A stretch of 25,836 nt of DNA from Syntrophorhabdaceae bacterium PtaU1.Bin034 (lineage in GTDB: Bacteria; Desulfobacterota_G; Syntrophorhabdia; Syntrophorhabdales; WCHB1-27), in contig MVRP01000048.1 of assembly GCA_002067405.1 (NCBI GenBank), positions 1-25,836 of the forward strand. The letters are read 5' to 3'. A program made the translations under genes and the position numbers. The notes under the pieces are model-generated. The model had not been told where the DNA came from. It was given only the letters and a program-made list of their open reading frames with translations, and ran no database searches. Position 1 is the first letter of the stretch; each line of letters starts with the position of its first letter. This document shows, piece after piece, positions 24,151-25,836 of the stretch.

Positions 24151-24565
24151 GTACGTATCTGAAGAACTCCGTTTTTGTCGGCGATGGTCACTTTAACCTT
24201 GTCTCTTCGAACAAAATGGCTTTGCGCTCTCCCTTATCAACTCAGTGATGGAGAAGACAAGATGGCTATCTTCAGCCAAAGGCCAACACCAATTCACTGA
24301 AATCAATCAACATTGCCAGTTAGAAGTTTGTAGGAGCGGCAAAGCCTATAGGTGAAGGATATGCACTTACTAGAAATTTAGGTACGGCGGGAAAAACCAT
24401 CATCGAACGATGGTTGCCGGTCGCCGACCTGAGGCTTGAGCGGGAGTTGTCCGAAAATTGAAAAGGACAATTGGTCGCGGCAAAAGCACATAAGAGGCTG
24501 CGCCAGTCACCACCGGAGGGTGAGGGCCTACTACCGACAGTCTATGCCGTTAAGGACCTTCCGGT
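24151..24565. other. Intergenic region without genes
   Basis: These 415 bases separate two convergent genes. Frames are short on both strands and I recognise no coding relic. The only structure noticed is the stem-loop at 24395-24415. Confidence 0.4.
24391..24415 (-). terminator. Weak possible terminator downstream of the DUF3795 gene
   Basis: On the minus strand a seven-base stem AACCATC/GATGGTT with a seven-base loop is followed by a short T-run (TTT after the stem). It lies about 150 bases after the DUF3795 stop. Stem is AT-rich and short, so the call is weak. Confidence 0.3.
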
Positions 24566-24904
24566 TTATCTTTTGAGCGCTTCAAAAGCCGTCTTGGCAA
24601 CTGGCGAAAACTCGTGGAAGCTCATCAGTTTTTCACAGGGCTGATCACTGCAAATCGCGCAGTTATCTAGGCCCTTTTCGCGACAGCACTGCCTGATAGC
24701 GCAAGAGTGACAATATGCGATTAGTCTTCCTCCGTCAGATTTACATCCATCACAGTTGATCTCCTCAGGCTTCAAATCAAATGCAAACTTCTCGCGATAT
24801 AATGCGGCAGTTTTCGCCCTGGCGACATCATCGTCATTCTGGGTCGCCAGAAACGTAGGGCAATTGGAGCATACAAGGCCACAATAGGCTATCATCTGGG
24901 GCAT
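24566..24904 (-). CDS. DUF3795 Cys-rich protein
   Basis: The protein starts MPQMIAYCGLVCSNCPTFLA, the typical opening of DUF3795 proteins, and has further Cys clusters CDGCKSDGG, CHSCAIRQCC and CAICSDQPCEKL, ending in a helix with FEALKR. It probably binds a metal such as zinc or an iron-sulfur cluster; biochemical role of the family is unknown to me. Upstream ATGs at 24919 and 24952 exist in frame, but GGAGG lies eight bases before the ATG at 24904, giving 112 residues and the normal family N-terminus. It is in the same direction as copZ but 145 bases away, so co-transcription is uncertain. Confidence 0.88.
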   Translation of the reverse strand: MPQMIAYCGLVCSNCPTFLATQNDDDVARAKTAALYREKFAFDLKPEEINCDGCKSDGGRLIAYCHSCAIRQCCREKGLDNCAICSDQPCEKLMSFHEFSPVAKTAFEALKR

Positions 24905-25049
24905 AAGCAGTTCCTCCATATCCACGATGATACCACAAAAGAAGAACCCCACCGTGAATACCCTGTAACAAAAGCCGTAGGAAGCACCCCAGCCATCCGC
25001 TGAACTGATCGCTCGTATTCGGAGAATACCTATCCGCCCGTGTCTCTGC

Positions 25050-25250
25050 TTAGCTTACTACCTCATATCCCGCTTTCGTGACAGCTTCCGCCAGGACAGA
25101 CCGCTCTGCCGACCCCGTAACCACGGCCTTCTTACCGGCCAGGTCCACCTTGACGTCGGTCACACCGGGCACTGCCTTGAGGGCCTTTTCAACTGCCATT
25201 GTGCAGTGCATGCACGTCATGTCCTGAATGTTGAGAACTGTTTCACTCAT
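25050..25250 (-). CDS. copZ: Heavy-metal-associated domain copper chaperone
   Basis: This 66-residue protein is a single HMA domain with the metal-binding motif MTCMHC (Cys13, Cys16) and the usual beta-alpha-beta-beta-alpha-beta pattern (ends AVTKAGYEVVS). It would carry Cu(I) in the cytoplasm to the P-type ATPase. A very strong AAAGGAGGT precedes the ATG. It starts 48 bases after the copper ATPase stop on the same strand, a classic copA-copZ operon. A mercury or other soft-metal role is possible but less likely given the neighbour. Confidence 0.93.
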   Translation of the reverse strand: MSETVLNIQDMTCMHCTMAVEKALKAVPGVTDVKVDLAGKKAVVTGSAERSVLAEAVTKAGYEVVS

Positions 25251-25298
25251 TGTTGTACCTCCTTTAAAGTTGGGTTATGAGTCTTCGCCGGCCTCTCA

Positions 25299-25836
25299 TC
25301 AGCCGACGAGCTTCTTGCCGTAAGTCTTGAGGAGCAGTGAATTCGTCACTACGGACACCGACGAAAAGGCCATGGCAAGCCCCGCCCATTCCGGCGGAAG
25401 GAGCCTTCCGGTAAAGGGATAGAGGACGCCGGCGGCAACGGGGATGCCGATCACGTTGTAGATCAGGGCCCAGAAAAGGTTCTGCCTGATCTTGCTCAAG
25501 GTTTTCCGGCCGAGCCGGATTGCCCCCTCTACGTCGAGCAGGTCGTTCCGCACCAGGATGACATCGCCCGTCTCCTTCGCCACATCGGTTCCGGACCCTA
25601 TGGCAATGCCGATATCAGCCTGCGCGAGGGCAGGAGCGTCATTGATACCGTCCCCAACCATGGCTACTTTCAATCCCTGTTTCTGATACCCCCTGACGAT
25701 AATGATCTTGTCTCCCGGCAAGACTTCCGCTGCCACCTCATCGATGCCGACCTGCCTGGCCACGGCACCCGCGACCTTTCTGTTGTCTCCCGTGATCATG
25801 AACGTTTTCAGGCCCAGGCGGTGGAGGCGCCTGACG
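25299..25836 (-). CDS. copA: Copper-translocating P1B-type ATPase, C-terminal part (runs off window)
   Basis: Only the last 179 codons are in the window; the gene continues past the right edge. Visible motifs are TGDN (from FMITGDN), the hinge motif [28 protein letters not shown], and the two C-terminal membrane helices with [18 protein letters not shown] and [15 protein letters not shown], the N(x)6YN(x)... and MxxSS signatures of copper-type P1B-1 ATPases. It exports Cu(I) from the cytoplasm. An internal ATG at 25799 is not the start, as the open frame extends upstream with conserved sequence ([10 protein letters not shown]). Followed directly by copZ. Confidence 0.95.
   Translation of the reverse strand, partial: VRRLHRLGLKTFMITGDNRKVAGAVARQVGIDEVAAEVLPGDKIIIVRGYQKQGLKVAMVGDGINDAPALAQADIGIAIGSGTDVAKETGDVILVRNDLLDVEGAIRLGRKTLSKIRQNLFWALIYNVIGIPVAAGVLYPFTGRLLPPEWAGLAMAFSSVSVVTNSLLLKTYGKKLVG

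Noticed and set aside
25015..25029. GTATTC-GGA-GAATAC hairpin downstream of copZ
   Set aside because: A perfect small stem but without a T-run on the minus strand, so not called as the terminator of the copper operon.

Overview
The window looks like a bacterial chromosome segment from a Gram-negative anaerobe. Lipoproteins with lipoboxes, a porin-like relic, DedA, HtpX, a CorC-type CBS protein, a DUF3795 protein and a ParB/helicase mobile-element relic together suggest Desulfobacterota or a neighbouring lineage. That placement is an inference from gene content; there is no rRNA or other marker here.

Layout. (1) Bases 1-3785: housekeeping membrane genes, namely a small exported protein, a DedA protein, htpX with a coupled small membrane protein, and a convergent CNNM/CorC-type protein with a readable promoter. 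(2) 4114-5366: a gene graveyard holding a frameshifted porin-type N-terminus, the C-terminal half of an AbiEi-type antitoxin, and an MntA-type nucleotidyltransferase whose HepT partner is cut short. (3) 5350-9673: three intact exported lipoproteins with hydrolase folds (transglutaminase-like, beta-lactamase-like serine hydrolase, C45-type Ntn hydrolase). (4) 9749-12275: an IS110 transposase fragment, unidentified coding scraps, an orphan HicB and a HigA-like relic. (5) 12276-13970: a serine hydrolase carrying the tail of an esterase at its N-terminus, and a resolvase scrap abutting a YgjP-like metallopeptidase scrap. (6) 14276-18514: a two-gene, GC-rich cytoplasmic glycoside hydrolase operon (GH63-like, then GH13), followed by a truncated exported gene that runs into a relic of a second C45 protein. 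(7) 19328-20727: an AAA/archaeal-type ATPase and a small membrane protein in one operon, with a palindrome just upstream. (8) 20846-22154: a strong leftward terminator, a densely structured region that I read as a stand-alone HEARO/omega-RNA-like RNA with no IscB gene beside it, and mobile-element relics including an in-frame ParB/SNF2-helicase chimera. (9) 22666-24150: an anti-sigma-type kinase fused to a GNAT-like domain. (10) 24566-25836: a DUF3795 protein, a copper chaperone and the 3' end of a copper P-type ATPase that runs off the window.

How the genes relate. Real functional units are dedA-htpX, the three-lipoprotein hydrolase cluster, the GH63-GH13 pair, the ATPase/membrane-protein pair and copA-copZ. 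Much of the rest is debris left by repeated insertion, deletion and rearrangement, with at least four toxin-antitoxin families represented by orphans or fragments. The most interesting items are the structured RNA at about 20878-21234 and the gene chimeras.
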